From Gammaproteobacteria bacterium (GTDB lineage: Bacteria > Pseudomonadota > Gammaproteobacteria > Chromatiales > Chromatiaceae): DNA of 61,859 nt. A program made the translations under genes and the position numbers. Shown here in pieces: positions 27,061-36,585 of the stretch. The number at the start of each line of letters is the position of its first letter. Within the stretch, counting starts at the first letter, position 1. The notes under the pieces were generated by a model, which was not told where the DNA came from, did no database searches, and saw only the letters and a program-made list of their open reading frames with translations. The DNA is taken from NCBI GenBank assembly GCA_030065815.1, contig JASJCU010000012.1, positions 1 to 61,859 on the forward strand, written 5' to 3'.

Positions 27061-27969
27061 TCAGGCCGCCGGCACGCGCTCGCGGATCAGCCTGATGAAG
27101 GCCTCGGCTACCGGATTGTCGAGGTTGGCGCGCGTGCGCGCGATCCACAGCGTGCGCATGATGCGCAGGCCCTCGACCCGGATCAGGTGCAGCTCGCCGG
27201 CATCGATCGCCCCCTGAACCGCGAACCGCGGCAGGAAGCTGACATGGCGGCCGCGCTCGAGGATCTCGACAATGGTGTCGGTCGAGCCGACCTCCATCGC
27301 GATCGGGATGTCGTGGATGCCGATGTCGTGCAGCGTGCGGTCGAGGGTGATGCGCATCGACGACTCGCGTTCGCGCAGCACGTACTGCAGCTGCGGCAGC
27401 TCGGCGACCGGCAGCAGTTCGCGCCGCCCCTGCGGGTGGTGGCGCGAGCACACCAGGACCAGTTCGTCGTCGAGCCAACGCTGGACCAGCACATCCGGAT
27501 GGTCCGGCTGGATCTCGGTCAGCGCGAGGTCGGCGAGGCCGGTCGCCAGGCGGGTATGGATGCTACGGCTGTAGCCGACCCGGCTGTCGATGCGGTAGTC
27601 GGGAAAGGCGTCGGCGAACGCCAGCAACAGGTCGGGCAGCAGCTGCTCACCGATCGACTGGGTCACGGCGAGCCGCAGGCGGTCGCCGCCGGCCCGCAGC
27701 TGGCGCAGGTCGCCGAGCAGCTCGACCTGGTGTTCGAGCACCAGGCGGGCGAAGCCGTAGACGCGCTCACCGGCGTCGGTCAGGCGCAGGCGCCCGGCCT
27801 CGCGGACCATCAGTTCGACACCGAAGCAGCGTTCGAGGCCGCGCAGGCGCTTGGTGACCGCGGGCTGGCCGACATTCAGGACCCGCCCCGCCTCGGCCAC
27901 GCCGCCGCGCTCGACGATCTCGCGCAGGGTCGCCAGGGCCTTCAGGTCGGGCAGGTTACGATATTCCAT
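27061..27969 (-). CDS. LysR family transcriptional regulator
   Basis: 302 residues. The N-terminal HTH (about 8-65) reads LKALATLREIVERGGVAEAG, then LNVGQPAVTKRLRGLE; the rest (about 90-295) is the periplasmic-binding-protein-like effector domain. It faces the SLC13 permease gene across a 268-nt gap, the usual arrangement for a LysR regulator and its target, so it probably controls that transporter in response to a related small anion. This link is inference from position. Confidence 0.92.
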   Translation of the reverse strand: MEYRNLPDLKALATLREIVERGGVAEAGRVLNVGQPAVTKRLRGLERCFGVELMVREAGRLRLTDAGERVYGFARLVLEHQVELLGDLRQLRAGGDRLRLAVTQSIGEQLLPDLLLAFADAFPDYRIDSRVGYSRSIHTRLATGLADLALTEIQPDHPDVLVQRWLDDELVLVCSRHHPQGRRELLPVAELPQLQYVLRERESSMRITLDRTLHDIGIHDIPIAMEVGSTDTIVEILERGRHVSFLPRFAVQGAIDAGELHLIRVEGLRIMRTLWIARTRANLDNPVAEAFIRLIRERVPAA

Positions 27970-28237
27970 AGAGGAATGTTAGCGTTTTACTATTCATTAG
28001 CAATAGCCGGGTCGATCACGCACCATCGCTGATGTTTTCAACGCTTTCATGCGCTGCCGGCCGCCGATCACCCGCGGCCGGTGCCGCCGGGGCGTTTTCC
28101 CGTTCGGAATTTCACCGCGCCTGCCGCCGAGGTCCACGCCGGGCGGCGCACGGCCGTGGAACCGACGCGGGCCTTGCCACGCCGGACCGCGCCCACGCAG
28201 GCGCCGCACCGGTCTACGACGCTTCGAGGTTGTACGC

Positions 28238-30274
28238 ATGAGCAATGCATCCGATCCGGCCACCGCCGCGCCGACCGCCGACACGCCGCCCGCCGAGGCG
28301 CCGCACGGCGACGACCAGGCGACGCCGGCCAAACGCCGGCTGCCAGTGAACGGCAAACAGGCCATCGGGGGCGTGCTGTTCGCGCTGCTCGGGCTCTACC
28401 TGTCGACGGTGACACCGAGCGTCGAGATCGCCTGGGTGGTCGCGATCCTGCTGCTGACGATCTACCTGTTCGCATTCGAGATCGTCGGTGTCGATGTCGC
28501 CGCCGCATCGATCATGGTGCTGCTCGGCCTGACGTCGCTGCTGGCGCCCGTCATGGGGCTGAGCGCCGGGCTGGTCGACAACATGCACCTGTTCGACGGC
28601 TTCGCGTCGAACGCGGTGATATCGATAATCGCGGTCATGATCATCGGCGCCGGCCTGGACAAGACCGGCATCATGTCGAGCGTCGCGGCGTTCATCCTCA
28701 AGGTCGGCGGCACCACCGAGGCGCGCATCATCCCGATCATCTCCGGCACCGTCGGCGTAATCTCGTCGTTCATGCAGAACGTCGGCGCCGCGGCCCTGTT
28801 CCTGCCGGTCGTCGCACGGATCTCGGCGCGTTCCGGACTGCCGATGTCGCGCCTACTGATGCCGATGGGCTTCTGCGCGATCCTCGGCGGCACGATGACC
28901 ATGGTCGGCTCGAGCCCGCTGATCCTGCTCAACGACCTGATCCTGACATCGAACAAGGCGCTGCCGGCCGAGCAGCAGATGGAGACCTGGGGCCTGTTCT
29001 CGGTGACCCCGATCGGCCTCGCGATGATCACGACCGGGATCATCTATTTCGTCGTCGCCGGCCGCTTCGTGCTGCCGGCGAGCAAGGGCACCAAGGGCAA
29101 GGACGACGCGATGGCCTACTTCCGCGACATCTACGGTCTCGACTACGAGCTTTTCGAGGTCGAGGTACCGGAGGACAGCGCGCTGATCGGCAAGACCCTC
29201 GACGATGTCGAGCACGACGACCGGATCCGCGTGATCGCGTCGGTCAGCGGACGCTCGATGAAGTACGGGCCCGGCGCAATCTCGCGCGACACCGATATCC
29301 AGGCCGGCCAGGTGCTCGGCATCATCGCGTCGCCGGCACCGCTGCTGGCTTTCGTCGACAAGTACGGTCTCGACCTGCACAGCAGCATCAACGTGCTGTC
29401 CGAGGTCATGACGCCGACCAAGTCCGGCGTCGCCGAGGTCGTCATCCCGCCGGGCTCGACCCTGGTCGGCAAGAGCGCGCGCGACGTGTGGATGCGCAAG
29501 CGCTACGGCATCGCGACGATCGCGCTGCATCGCAACGGCGAGACGATGCGCGAGGGCGACAGCATCCGCGACATCCCGTTCAACGCCGGCGACACGCTGA
29601 TCGTGCATACCCAGTGGGACGCATTGGCGCGGCTGCAGAAAGACCGCAACTTCGTCGTCGTGACGACCGAGTTCCCGCACGAGGAGCTGCGCCCGAAGAA
29701 GGTGCTGCACGCCGGCGTGTTCTTCGCGCTGGCGCTGGCGATGGTGCTGTTCAGCGACCTGCGGCTGTCGGTCGCGCTGCTGACCGGTGCGATGGGCATG
29801 ATCCTGTCGGGCGTGCTGAAGATCGAAGAGGCCTACCAGGCGGTGAGCTGGAAGACCGTGTTCCTGCTCGCATCGCTGATCCCGCTCGGTCTCGCGGTCG
29901 AGACCTCGGGCACGGCGAAATGGATCGCCGAGCAGACCCTGAGCGTCGTCGGCACGATGCCGATCTGGGTGATCCAGGCCGCGGTCGCGGTGTTGGCGAC
30001 CTTCTTCACGCTGGTCATGTCGAATGTCGGCGCGACCGTGCTGCTGGTGCCGCTGGCGGTCAACATCGCGATCGGCGCCGGCGCCAGCCCGGCGGTGTTC
30101 GCGCTGACCGTCGCGATCGCGACGTCGAACTCGTTCCTGATCCCGACCCACCAGGTCAATGCGCTGATCATGGGCCCGGCCGGCTACCGCGTCACCGATT
30201 TCATGCGCGCCGGCGGCATCATGACGGTGTTGTTCCTGATCGTCATGATGGTGATGCTGAACCTGATGTTCTGA
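28238..30274 (+). CDS. SLC13-family permease with two TrkA-C (RCK_C) domains
   Basis: 678 residues. A soluble Pro/Ala-rich start (1-45) is followed by about six membrane helices, then two cytoplasmic RCK_C modules (about 300-370 with [16 protein letters not shown], and about 400-480 with [19 protein letters not shown]), then further helices to the C-terminus, including [19 protein letters not shown]. This is the layout of the divalent-anion:Na+ symporter branch with inserted TrkA-C domains, whose characterised relatives move sulfate, sulfite/taurine-derived anions or dicarboxylates. The substrate is not determined here. The divergent LysR gene is its likely regulator. Confidence 0.9.
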   Translation: MSNASDPATAAPTADTPPAEAPHGDDQATPAKRRLPVNGKQAIGGVLFALLGLYLSTVTPSVEIAWVVAILLLTIYLFAFEIVGVDVAAASIMVLLGLTSLLAPVMGLSAGLVDNMHLFDGFASNAVISIIAVMIIGAGLDKTGIMSSVAAFILKVGGTTEARIIPIISGTVGVISSFMQNVGAAALFLPVVARISARSGLPMSRLLMPMGFCAILGGTMTMVGSSPLILLNDLILTSNKALPAEQQMETWGLFSVTPIGLAMITTGIIYFVVAGRFVLPASKGTKGKDDAMAYFRDIYGLDYELFEVEVPEDSALIGKTLDDVEHDDRIRVIASVSGRSMKYGPGAISRDTDIQAGQVLGIIASPAPLLAFVDKYGLDLHSSINVLSEVMTPTKSGVAEVVIPPGSTLVGKSARDVWMRKRYGIATIALHRNGETMREGDSIRDIPFNAGDTLIVHTQWDALARLQKDRNFVVVTTEFPHEELRPKKVLHAGVFFALALAMVLFSDLRLSVALLTGAMGMILSGVLKIEEAYQAVSWKTVFLLASLIPLGLAVETSGTAKWIAEQTLSVVGTMPIWVIQAAVAVLATFFTLVMSNVGATVLLVPLAVNIAIGAGASPAVFALTVAIATSNSFLIPTHQVNALIMGPAGYRVTDFMRAGGIMTVLFLIVMMVMLNLMF

Positions 30275-30407
30275 GCCTGAGCGGTCGGTTTCGACGCACG
30301 GCACGGGTACGGAGCGCGGTCGTCGCCGAACCGTCCGCCGCTTGATCTGGCTCGGTGCGCATCGCACCAGGGTTGCCGTACCATCGGACCACGGCACTGG
30401 CGCGACC

Positions 30408-31622
30408 ATGACGATGACCACGCGATACCTCAAACACCATCCCGACAAGGACGGCTGGTTCGGCGACTACGGCGGTGCGTTCCTGCCGCCGCAGCTCGAG
30501 CGGCCGTTCGCCGAGATCGCCGAGGCGTATGCACGCATCTCGCGCTCGGCCGAGTTTCAGAGCGAACTGGCCTACATTCGCCGTCACTTCCAAGGTCGGC
30601 CGACGCCCGTGCACTACTGCCGCAACCTGTCGGACGCGCTCGGCGGCGCGCGCATCTATCTGAAGCGCGAAGACCTCAACCACACCGGCGCCCACAAGCT
30701 CAATCACTGCATGGCCGAGGCGTTGTTGGCCAAACACATGGGCAAGCGCCGGCTGATCGCCGAGACCGGCGCCGGCCAGCACGGCGTCGCACTGGCCACG
30801 GCCGCGGCCTATTTCGGTCTCGACTGCGAGATTCACATGGGCGAGGTCGACATCGACAAGGAACACCCGAATGTCGTGCGCATGAAACTGCTCGGCGCGA
30901 CCGTGGTCCCGGTAGGCTTCGGCGGACGCACGCTCAAGGAAGCGGTCGACTCGGCGTTTCAGTCCTACCTGAAGGATCCGGAGGGCAGTATCTACGCGAT
31001 CGGCTCGGTCGTCGGCCCGCACCCGTTCCCGATGATGGTGCGCGATTTCCAGCGCATCGTCGGTCAGGAGGCGCGCGAACAGTTCATCGACATGACCGCC
31101 GGCGAACTGCCGGACCACGTCGTCGCCTGCGTCGGCGGCGGATCCAACGCGATGGGCATCTTCCAGGGCTTCATCGACGATGACGACGTCGCCCTGTACG
31201 GCATCGAGCCGCTCGGCCGCGGTACCAGGCTCGGCGAACACTCGGCGACCGTGACCTATGGCCACGATGGCGAGATCCACGGCTTCCGCACGCTGGTGCT
31301 GACCGACGACGACGGCCAGCCGGCACCCGTGCACTCGATCGCGTCCGGCCTCGACTACCCCGGTGTCGGCCCCGAACACGCCTACCTGCACAAGACCGGC
31401 CGGGTGCACTATGCCGCCGTCGACGACGCGCAGACACTGCAGGCGTTCTACCGTCTGTCGCGCGACGAGGGCATCATCCCGGCGCTGGAGAGCGCGCACG
31501 CGGTCGCCTACGCGATCCGTGTCGCCCCTGAGCTGCCCGGCGAGACCATCCTCGTCAACCTGTCGGGGCGCGGCGATAAAGACATAGATTTTGTCGCCGA
31601 CAACTTCGGTTACGGCGACTGA
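30408..31622 (+). CDS. trpB: Tryptophan synthase beta subunit (orphan copy)
   Basis: 404 residues. PLP lysine Lys97 in HTGAHKLNH, the catalytic ETGAGQHG, the phosphate loop [10 protein letters not shown] and the ending [13 protein letters not shown] are intact. TrpB condenses indole with serine. No trpA follows: the next gene is a receiver-like protein. Several positions differ from canonical TrpB ([10 protein letters not shown] for the usual GxFGGx[18 protein letters not shown] for AHKTNQVLGQALLAK), so this may be a secondary TrpB that salvages free indole or works with a distant TrpA. ATG 30408 is preferred; 30414 is also possible. Confidence 0.88.
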   Translation: MTMTTRYLKHHPDKDGWFGDYGGAFLPPQLERPFAEIAEAYARISRSAEFQSELAYIRRHFQGRPTPVHYCRNLSDALGGARIYLKREDLNHTGAHKLNHCMAEALLAKHMGKRRLIAETGAGQHGVALATAAAYFGLDCEIHMGEVDIDKEHPNVVRMKLLGATVVPVGFGGRTLKEAVDSAFQSYLKDPEGSIYAIGSVVGPHPFPMMVRDFQRIVGQEAREQFIDMTAGELPDHVVACVGGGSNAMGIFQGFIDDDDVALYGIEPLGRGTRLGEHSATVTYGHDGEIHGFRTLVLTDDDGQPAPVHSIASGLDYPGVGPEHAYLHKTGRVHYAAVDDAQTLQAFYRLSRDEGIIPALESAHAVAYAIRVAPELPGETILVNLSGRGDKDIDFVADNFGYGD

Positions 31623-31688
31623 CGCCGCGTCGGCCGGCGTGTTATACAGCAGGGCAGCCGCGCGGCTGCCGCGCCCAGGGACGATCAG

Positions 31689-32369
31689 ATGCCGGTGCAC
31701 GATGCACAGAAACAGCTGTCGATACTGATCCTCTGCGAGGATCGTCCGTTCGGGCATTACGTCAAGAACGCGCTCGAATCGGTCGGCTATCCGCCGGCGG
31801 CCGTGTCGAATTCGCCACGCGACGCCCTCGCGCGCTTCGTCCATGACCGCTTCGACCTCGCGGTGATCAGCTCCGCACTACAGGATCCCGACGCGCTCGA
31901 GGTCGTACGCGACATCCGCGCCGGGGCCACCTACGCCCCGCGCGACCTGGTCATCCTGATGTTGCAGAGCGGGGAGAGTGCAGACACCGCGGAGCGCATC
32001 CACGCCGGGATGCTCGGCATCAACGCATTCCTGCCGTGGCCGGCCTCGATCGATGCATTGCAGCACGCGGTCGCCGAGGCGATCAGCCATCACCACCTGG
32101 CGCTCGAAGTCATCGACACGATCGCCGAGGCCGACCAGCCGCCGCGCGGCGATGACGTCGATCGCGGCCAGTTCAGCGCCGAGACCTTCGGCCTGCCGGC
32201 CGCGGCACTCGTCGAGGGCATGTACCTGGAAGACAGTGTCACGATCCACGGCCGCGTCCTGATCCCGGCCGGCACGGTACTCAACGAGGCCCATCTGCAC
32301 GCGCTCGAGAGCCTGGAACTGGTCCTCGAATCGTCGGAAATCCGGGTGCGGTTCGCGCGCCGGGGCTGA
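31689..32369 (+). CDS. Degenerate receiver-domain protein
   Basis: 226 residues. The N-terminal part (about 10-130) has the receiver fold: an acidic pair after strand 1 (ILILCEDRPFG) and the alternating hydrophobic strands. The phospho-acceptor Asp is replaced by Ser (LAVISSALQDPD), and the Lys of the usual KP motif is replaced (FLPWPAS). It therefore probably cannot be phosphorylated and may signal by protein contact. The C-terminal 65 residues (LVEGMYLEDSVTIHGRVLI, PAGTVLNEAHLHAL) resemble the short output module found beside HD-GYP regulators. It follows trpB by 66 nt in the same direction. Confidence 0.72.
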   Translation: MPVHDAQKQLSILILCEDRPFGHYVKNALESVGYPPAAVSNSPRDALARFVHDRFDLAVISSALQDPDALEVVRDIRAGATYAPRDLVILMLQSGESADTAERIHAGMLGINAFLPWPASIDALQHAVAEAISHHHLALEVIDTIAEADQPPRGDDVDRGQFSAETFGLPAAALVEGMYLEDSVTIHGRVLIPAGTVLNEAHLHALESLELVLESSEIRVRFARRG

Positions 32370-32404
32370 CGACGCCGGCGCGGACCGTCGGGCGCGCACC
32401 GGGC

Positions 32405-33405
32405 GCGCGCACAGGTAACAGCCGATCAGGCCATTGGTCGGACTGTCGTGGCTATCGACGGCGACAGCGGCGTCGAGTGCGTCGAGGCTGTGCTTGGCTG
32501 GCTGCCTGCACAGCTCGACACCCCACCGGTCGAAGGCATGACGCTACACATCGCGCCCTGGCCGAGACCCCAGTGCGCGTAGCGCGCGATCAGCGACGAC
32601 GGTGAGTAGCGCCCGCCGACTCGGTCCGACATCTCGAACACGTTGTCGTGCGCGATCGCGAACCACACGGACGTACTGACGTTCGCGGTCACCGCGACCA
32701 GCTGACGCGGCAGCTGGGACTCGTCTTCGAGCTTGCGCGACTGCCAGGCCCCGCCGTCTCGGCGTTGACCCTCGTGTCCTGGATCGCGAAGCTGCGCGAC
32801 GCGATGATCCGCAGCGGCGTTTCCGGCTCGAGCGCCTCTACGGTGTCGATGGTGTGGTCCTCGTCGATGTACGACAGGCAATGGATATTCGGAACGTGGA
32901 TCGCACACGGCCACCATGTCTCGGTCGCCATCGGCGGTCCGGGATTCGACCCGCCGAGGCCGCTGCCGAAGGCATCGGTGATCGCTTGCGTGCCGGCGCC
33001 GAGCCACTGCCGCATCCGGACCGTCTCGGCGAGGTGTTGGACGCGTTCGGGCTCGCTGCGCACCTCGCGGATCACATCGACGCCGTCGACGAGCACCGCT
33101 TCGTCACCCGGATGGCGCAGCGCAACATGCGGCACCGCACCGGTTCGGGGTGTTAGCTGCCGTCGCCGGCGAACAGGCGTTCATGCGAAGCGTCGACATC
33201 GCGCAGGTATGCGCGGTCGAGCAGCGGGCGCACGATCTCGTCGGTGATGCGGTCTTTCGCGAAATCGAACAGGATGTCGGCAAGCTGCAGCGCGCCAAGC
33301 GGTAGGCGCGTGGGCGCACCGTTCACTGCACATGCAAATCGCGAATCGCGAATCGCGAATCGCGAATCGCGGCATGGTGGCGCGCCAGCGCGGCCCATGC
33401 ACTGT
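32405..33405 (-). pseudogene. pgi: Glucose-6-phosphate isomerase pseudogene
   Basis: Pieces of Pgi appear in order on the minus strand but in different frames. N-terminus SAWAALARHHAAIRD at about 33358-33403, a 7-base repeat run inside it (33337-33371), then LADILFDFAKDRITDEI (about 33235-33290) ending in a TAA at 33153-33155; then PHVALRHPGDEAVLVDG and the Pgi signature region FGSGLGGSNPGPPMATE (about 32690-33135); then QLVAVTANVS and VGGRYS (about 32590-32705); then the C-terminal FDRWGVEL (32511-32534) and SHDSPTNGLI (32422-32454). About 200 residues between VGGRYS and FDRWGVEL are missing. At least three frameshifts, one stop and one large deletion make a working enzyme impossible. It lies head-to-head with gnd. 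Confidence 0.88.
33337..33371. repeat. Heptanucleotide tandem repeat, unit AATCGCG, inside the pgi pseudogene
   Basis: Five perfect AATCGCG units (35 bases). On the minus strand they fall where the pgi relic reads HHAAIRD before the run and RDLHVQ after it. The ancestral text would need about two units, so three units (21 bases, seven codons, in frame) look added. Confidence 0.95.
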
Positions 33406-33677
33406 CTCTTACGGTCGGCGGACACAGTCCATCGACGCATGGCCGGTTGCTGGGTACGGACTGCAATTCCCGCGCCGCTGTCGGGGCGCGCTCGCCGTCG
33501 TGTGACGCACCTCAAGCGTGCAGCGGCGTGCGACAAACCCGGGCAAGATGTGCCAAAGTTGGGCGCGCGCGCCGGGCCGCGGCGCGGCTGCGATCAGGAA
33601 ACGGCTGCGCGCACGATTTTTGCAGTCAACCGGGGGAGCGCCCACAGGGTCGACGGGCGCCAACGACAGGATCCGAC

Positions 33678-35117
33678 ATGCCATCCGATATCGCCGTCTA
33701 TGGCCTCGGCGTCATGGGGCGTAACATCGCGCTGAACCTCGCCGACCATGGCCTCGACGTGGCCGTGTACAATCGCACCGCGCGCCGCACCGAGGCCTTT
33801 GTCGCCGGGCTGCCGGCGGACAGCGGCATTACCGCACACTACGACCTCGCGGCCCTGTGTGCGGCGCTGCGCAAGCCGCGCGTCGTCTTCGTCATGGCGA
33901 CCGCCGGCGGCGTCGTCGACAGCGTGATCGATGCCCTGCTGCCGCTGCTCGAGCGCGGCGATATCGTCATCGACGGCGGCAACTCGCACTTCCCCGACAC
34001 CCAGCGGCGCTGGCAGGCACTGCGCGACCGCGGCATCCGCTTCATCGGCATGGGCATCTCCGGCGGCGAGGAAGGCGCCCGCCACGGGCCGTCGATCATG
34101 CCCGGCGGCGATGCCGACGCCTGGCCCCACGTGCGCGACATGTTCCGCCGCATCGCGGCCAAGGCCGACGACGGCGAGCCATGCTGCCGCTGGGTCGGCG
34201 ACGGCGGCGCCGGGCACTACGTCAAGATGATCCACAACGGCATCGAGTACGGCGACATGCAGCTGATCGCCGAGGCGTGGCAGCTGATGCGCGACGGGCT
34301 CGGCATGTCCAGCGATGCGATCGCCGACACGTTCGCCGCATGGAACGGTGGCGTGCTGGCGTCGTACCTGGTCGAGATCACGGCGGCGATCCTGCGGGTG
34401 CGCGACAGCGACGGCACGCCGCGGGTCGAACGCATCGCCGACCGCGCCGGACAGAAGGGCACCGGGCGCTGGACCGCGATCGACGCACTCCAGGTCGGCG
34501 TGCCGTTGACGCTGATCGGCGAGGCGGTGTTCGCGCGCACATTGTCGTCGATGAAAGAAGAACGCACGGCCCTGGCCGACCGACTGGGCACTCCCCCGAT
34601 CGCCGCCGCAGGCGCGGATGCAACGATGCTCGACGCGATCCGCGACGCGCTGTACGCCGCCAAGATCATCTCGTATACGCAGGGTTTCCTGCAGATGCGC
34701 GTCGCCGCGGCCGAGTACGGCTGGCGACTCGACTACGGCAGCATCGCGCTGCTCTGGCGTGCCGGCTGCATCATCCGCAGCCGCTTCCTCGACGACATCA
34801 AGCAGGCCTTCGACCGCGATCCGCAGCTGCCCAGCCTGCCATTCGACGGTTTCTTCGCCGCGGCACTGCGCGACGCCGACGCCGGCTGGCGCCGCGCCGT
34901 GACGCTTGCGGTGCAGTGCGGCATCCCGACTCCGGCGATGAGCGCGGCGCTGAGCTTCCATGACGGCTACCGCAGCGCGGTGCTGCCGGCCAACCTGCTG
35001 CAGGCACAGCGCGACTACTTCGGTGCGCACACCTATCAGCGGATCGACCGGCCGGCCGACAGCCACTGGCACACCCTGTGGAGCGGCGACCTGAGCGAGG
35101 TGAGGACCGATGACTGA
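33678..35117 (+). CDS. gnd: 6-phosphogluconate dehydrogenase, decarboxylating
   Basis: 479 residues. The NADP-binding start reads IAVYGLGVMGRNIALNLADHG with NRT after strand 2; the catalytic region has GISGGEEGARHGPSIMPGG and the HNGIEYGDMQLIAEA block; the C-terminal all-helical domain ends near HWHTLWSGDL. The enzyme converts 6-phosphogluconate to ribulose-5-phosphate with CO2 and NADPH. Length is near the family's usual 468-480. ATG 33678 gives the family N-terminus. It opens the ten-gene + strand run and overlaps zwf by 8 nt, indicating translational coupling. Confidence 0.96.
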   Translation: MPSDIAVYGLGVMGRNIALNLADHGLDVAVYNRTARRTEAFVAGLPADSGITAHYDLAALCAALRKPRVVFVMATAGGVVDSVIDALLPLLERGDIVIDGGNSHFPDTQRRWQALRDRGIRFIGMGISGGEEGARHGPSIMPGGDADAWPHVRDMFRRIAAKADDGEPCCRWVGDGGAGHYVKMIHNGIEYGDMQLIAEAWQLMRDGLGMSSDAIADTFAAWNGGVLASYLVEITAAILRVRDSDGTPRVERIADRAGQKGTGRWTAIDALQVGVPLTLIGEAVFARTLSSMKEERTALADRLGTPPIAAAGADATMLDAIRDALYAAKIISYTQGFLQMRVAAAEYGWRLDYGSIALLWRAGCIIRSRFLDDIKQAFDRDPQLPSLPFDGFFAAALRDADAGWRRAVTLAVQCGIPTPAMSAALSFHDGYRSAVLPANLLQAQRDYFGAHTYQRIDRPADSHWHTLWSGDLSEVRTDD

Positions 35118-36585
35118 GGCCTGCACGTTGATCATATTCGGGGCGACCGGCAACCTCGCCCAGCTCAAGCTGCTGCCGGCGCTGTACCACCTCGAGACCG
35201 CCGGCCTGCTGCAGCCCAAGCTGCGCATCGTCTGCTCGGGGCGGCGCGAGCTGTCGCAGGACGACTGGATCGATTACGTGAACCGGACGCTGTCCGAGTA
35301 CGCGCGCGACCCGCTGTCGGCCGCGCATTGCGAGTCGTTCTGCGGTCGCATGCACTACCTCCGCGGCGATCTCGACGACGCGCAGACCTTTCGCGACCTC
35401 GGCGCGCTGCTCGACGGCCGCGATTATCCGGACAACCACGTCTACTACGTGTCGCTGCCACCGGCGACCTACGGCGGCATCGTCGAGTCGCTGGATGCCG
35501 AGGGCATGCTCGAAGAGAACGGCGCCTGGCGGCGAGTGGTGATCGAGAAGCCGTTCGGTTCGAGCCTGGAGAGCGCACAGAACCTGCAGCGCAAGATCAA
35601 CCGCCACCTGCGCGAGGACCAGACCTACCGCATCGATCATTACATGGGCAAGGCCATGGTGCAGAACGTGCTGGTATCGCGCTTCGCCAACCTGATGCTC
35701 GAACCGCTGTGGAACCGCAACTACATCGACCACGTGCAGATCACGCGCACCGAGCAGCTCGGCGTCGGCAATCGCGCCGGCTTCTACGAGGGCACCGGCG
35801 CGCTGCGCGACATGCTGCAGAGCCACCTGATGCAGATGATGTCGCTGGTCGCGATGGAACCGCCGGTGTCGATGGACGCCGACGACCTGCGCGACGAGAA
35901 GGTCAAGGTGCTCAAATCGGTACGCCCGATCCACCCCGCCGCGGTACAGGCGCAGGCCTATCGCGCGCAGTACGGCGGCGGCAAGATCGATGGCACCGAC
36001 GTGCCCGGCTATCTCGACGAGCCGGGCGTCGCGCCGACCAGCGTCACCGAGACCTACGCGGCGCTCAAGCTGTACGTCGACAACTGGCGCTGGCGCGACG
36101 TGCCCTTCTACCTGCGCACCGGCAAGCGCATGGCCGAGGCACGCACGATGGTCGCGATCTGCTTCAAGCAGCCACCGAAGCACTTCTTCCGCAGCGCGCA
36201 CATCGACTGGCCGCCACCGAACTGGTTGATCATGAGCATCGCCCCCGAGGAATCGCTGCGTCTGGAGATCTCGGTCAAGCAGCCGGGGCTGGAGATGAAG
36301 ACGCGGCAGATCAGCCTCGACGCGCCGTTCCGCTGTGAGCACCATGCACAGACAGAGGCCTACGAAGACCTGCTGCTCGACGTCATCGAGGGCGACCGCT
36401 CGCTGTTCCTGCGCTACGACGAGGTCGAATGGGCTTGGCGCATCGTCGACCCGGTGCTCGGCGTATGGGCCAGCGAACGCGACTTCATTCCGACCTACCC
36501 GGCCGGCGAATGGGAGCCGCAGGAGGTCAGCCGCATCTTCAACAAGGAGCATCATCACTGGCGCCAACTGGTGGATCCGGAATGA
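35110..36585 (+). CDS. zwf: Glucose-6-phosphate 1-dehydrogenase
   Basis: 491 residues. Dinucleotide-binding IIFGATGNLAQLKLLPALY (8-26; the more common text is GASGDL), the substrate/catalytic segment RIDHYMGK (174-181) and EKPFGSSLESA (about 146-156) are all present. It oxidises glucose-6-phosphate to 6-phosphogluconolactone, the entry to the oxidative pentose phosphate pathway. The start overlaps the gnd stop (ATGACTGA) and the stop overlaps the pgl start, so the three are one coupled unit. Confidence 0.96.
   Translation: MTEACTLIIFGATGNLAQLKLLPALYHLETAGLLQPKLRIVCSGRRELSQDDWIDYVNRTLSEYARDPLSAAHCESFCGRMHYLRGDLDDAQTFRDLGALLDGRDYPDNHVYYVSLPPATYGGIVESLDAEGMLEENGAWRRVVIEKPFGSSLESAQNLQRKINRHLREDQTYRIDHYMGKAMVQNVLVSRFANLMLEPLWNRNYIDHVQITRTEQLGVGNRAGFYEGTGALRDMLQSHLMQMMSLVAMEPPVSMDADDLRDEKVKVLKSVRPIHPAAVQAQAYRAQYGGGKIDGTDVPGYLDEPGVAPTSVTETYAALKLYVDNWRWRDVPFYLRTGKRMAEARTMVAICFKQPPKHFFRSAHIDWPPPNWLIMSIAPEESLRLEISVKQPGLEMKTRQISLDAPFRCEHHAQTEAYEDLLLDVIEGDRSLFLRYDEVEWAWRIVDPVLGVWASERDFIPTYPAGEWEPQEVSRIFNKEHHHWRQLVDPE

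Noticed and set aside
32648-33247. A 199-codon + strand frame in the trpB-gnd interval
   Set aside because: It is opposite the pgi relic and has no ribosome site or recognisable domain. The minus strand carries the meaningful Pgi fragments.
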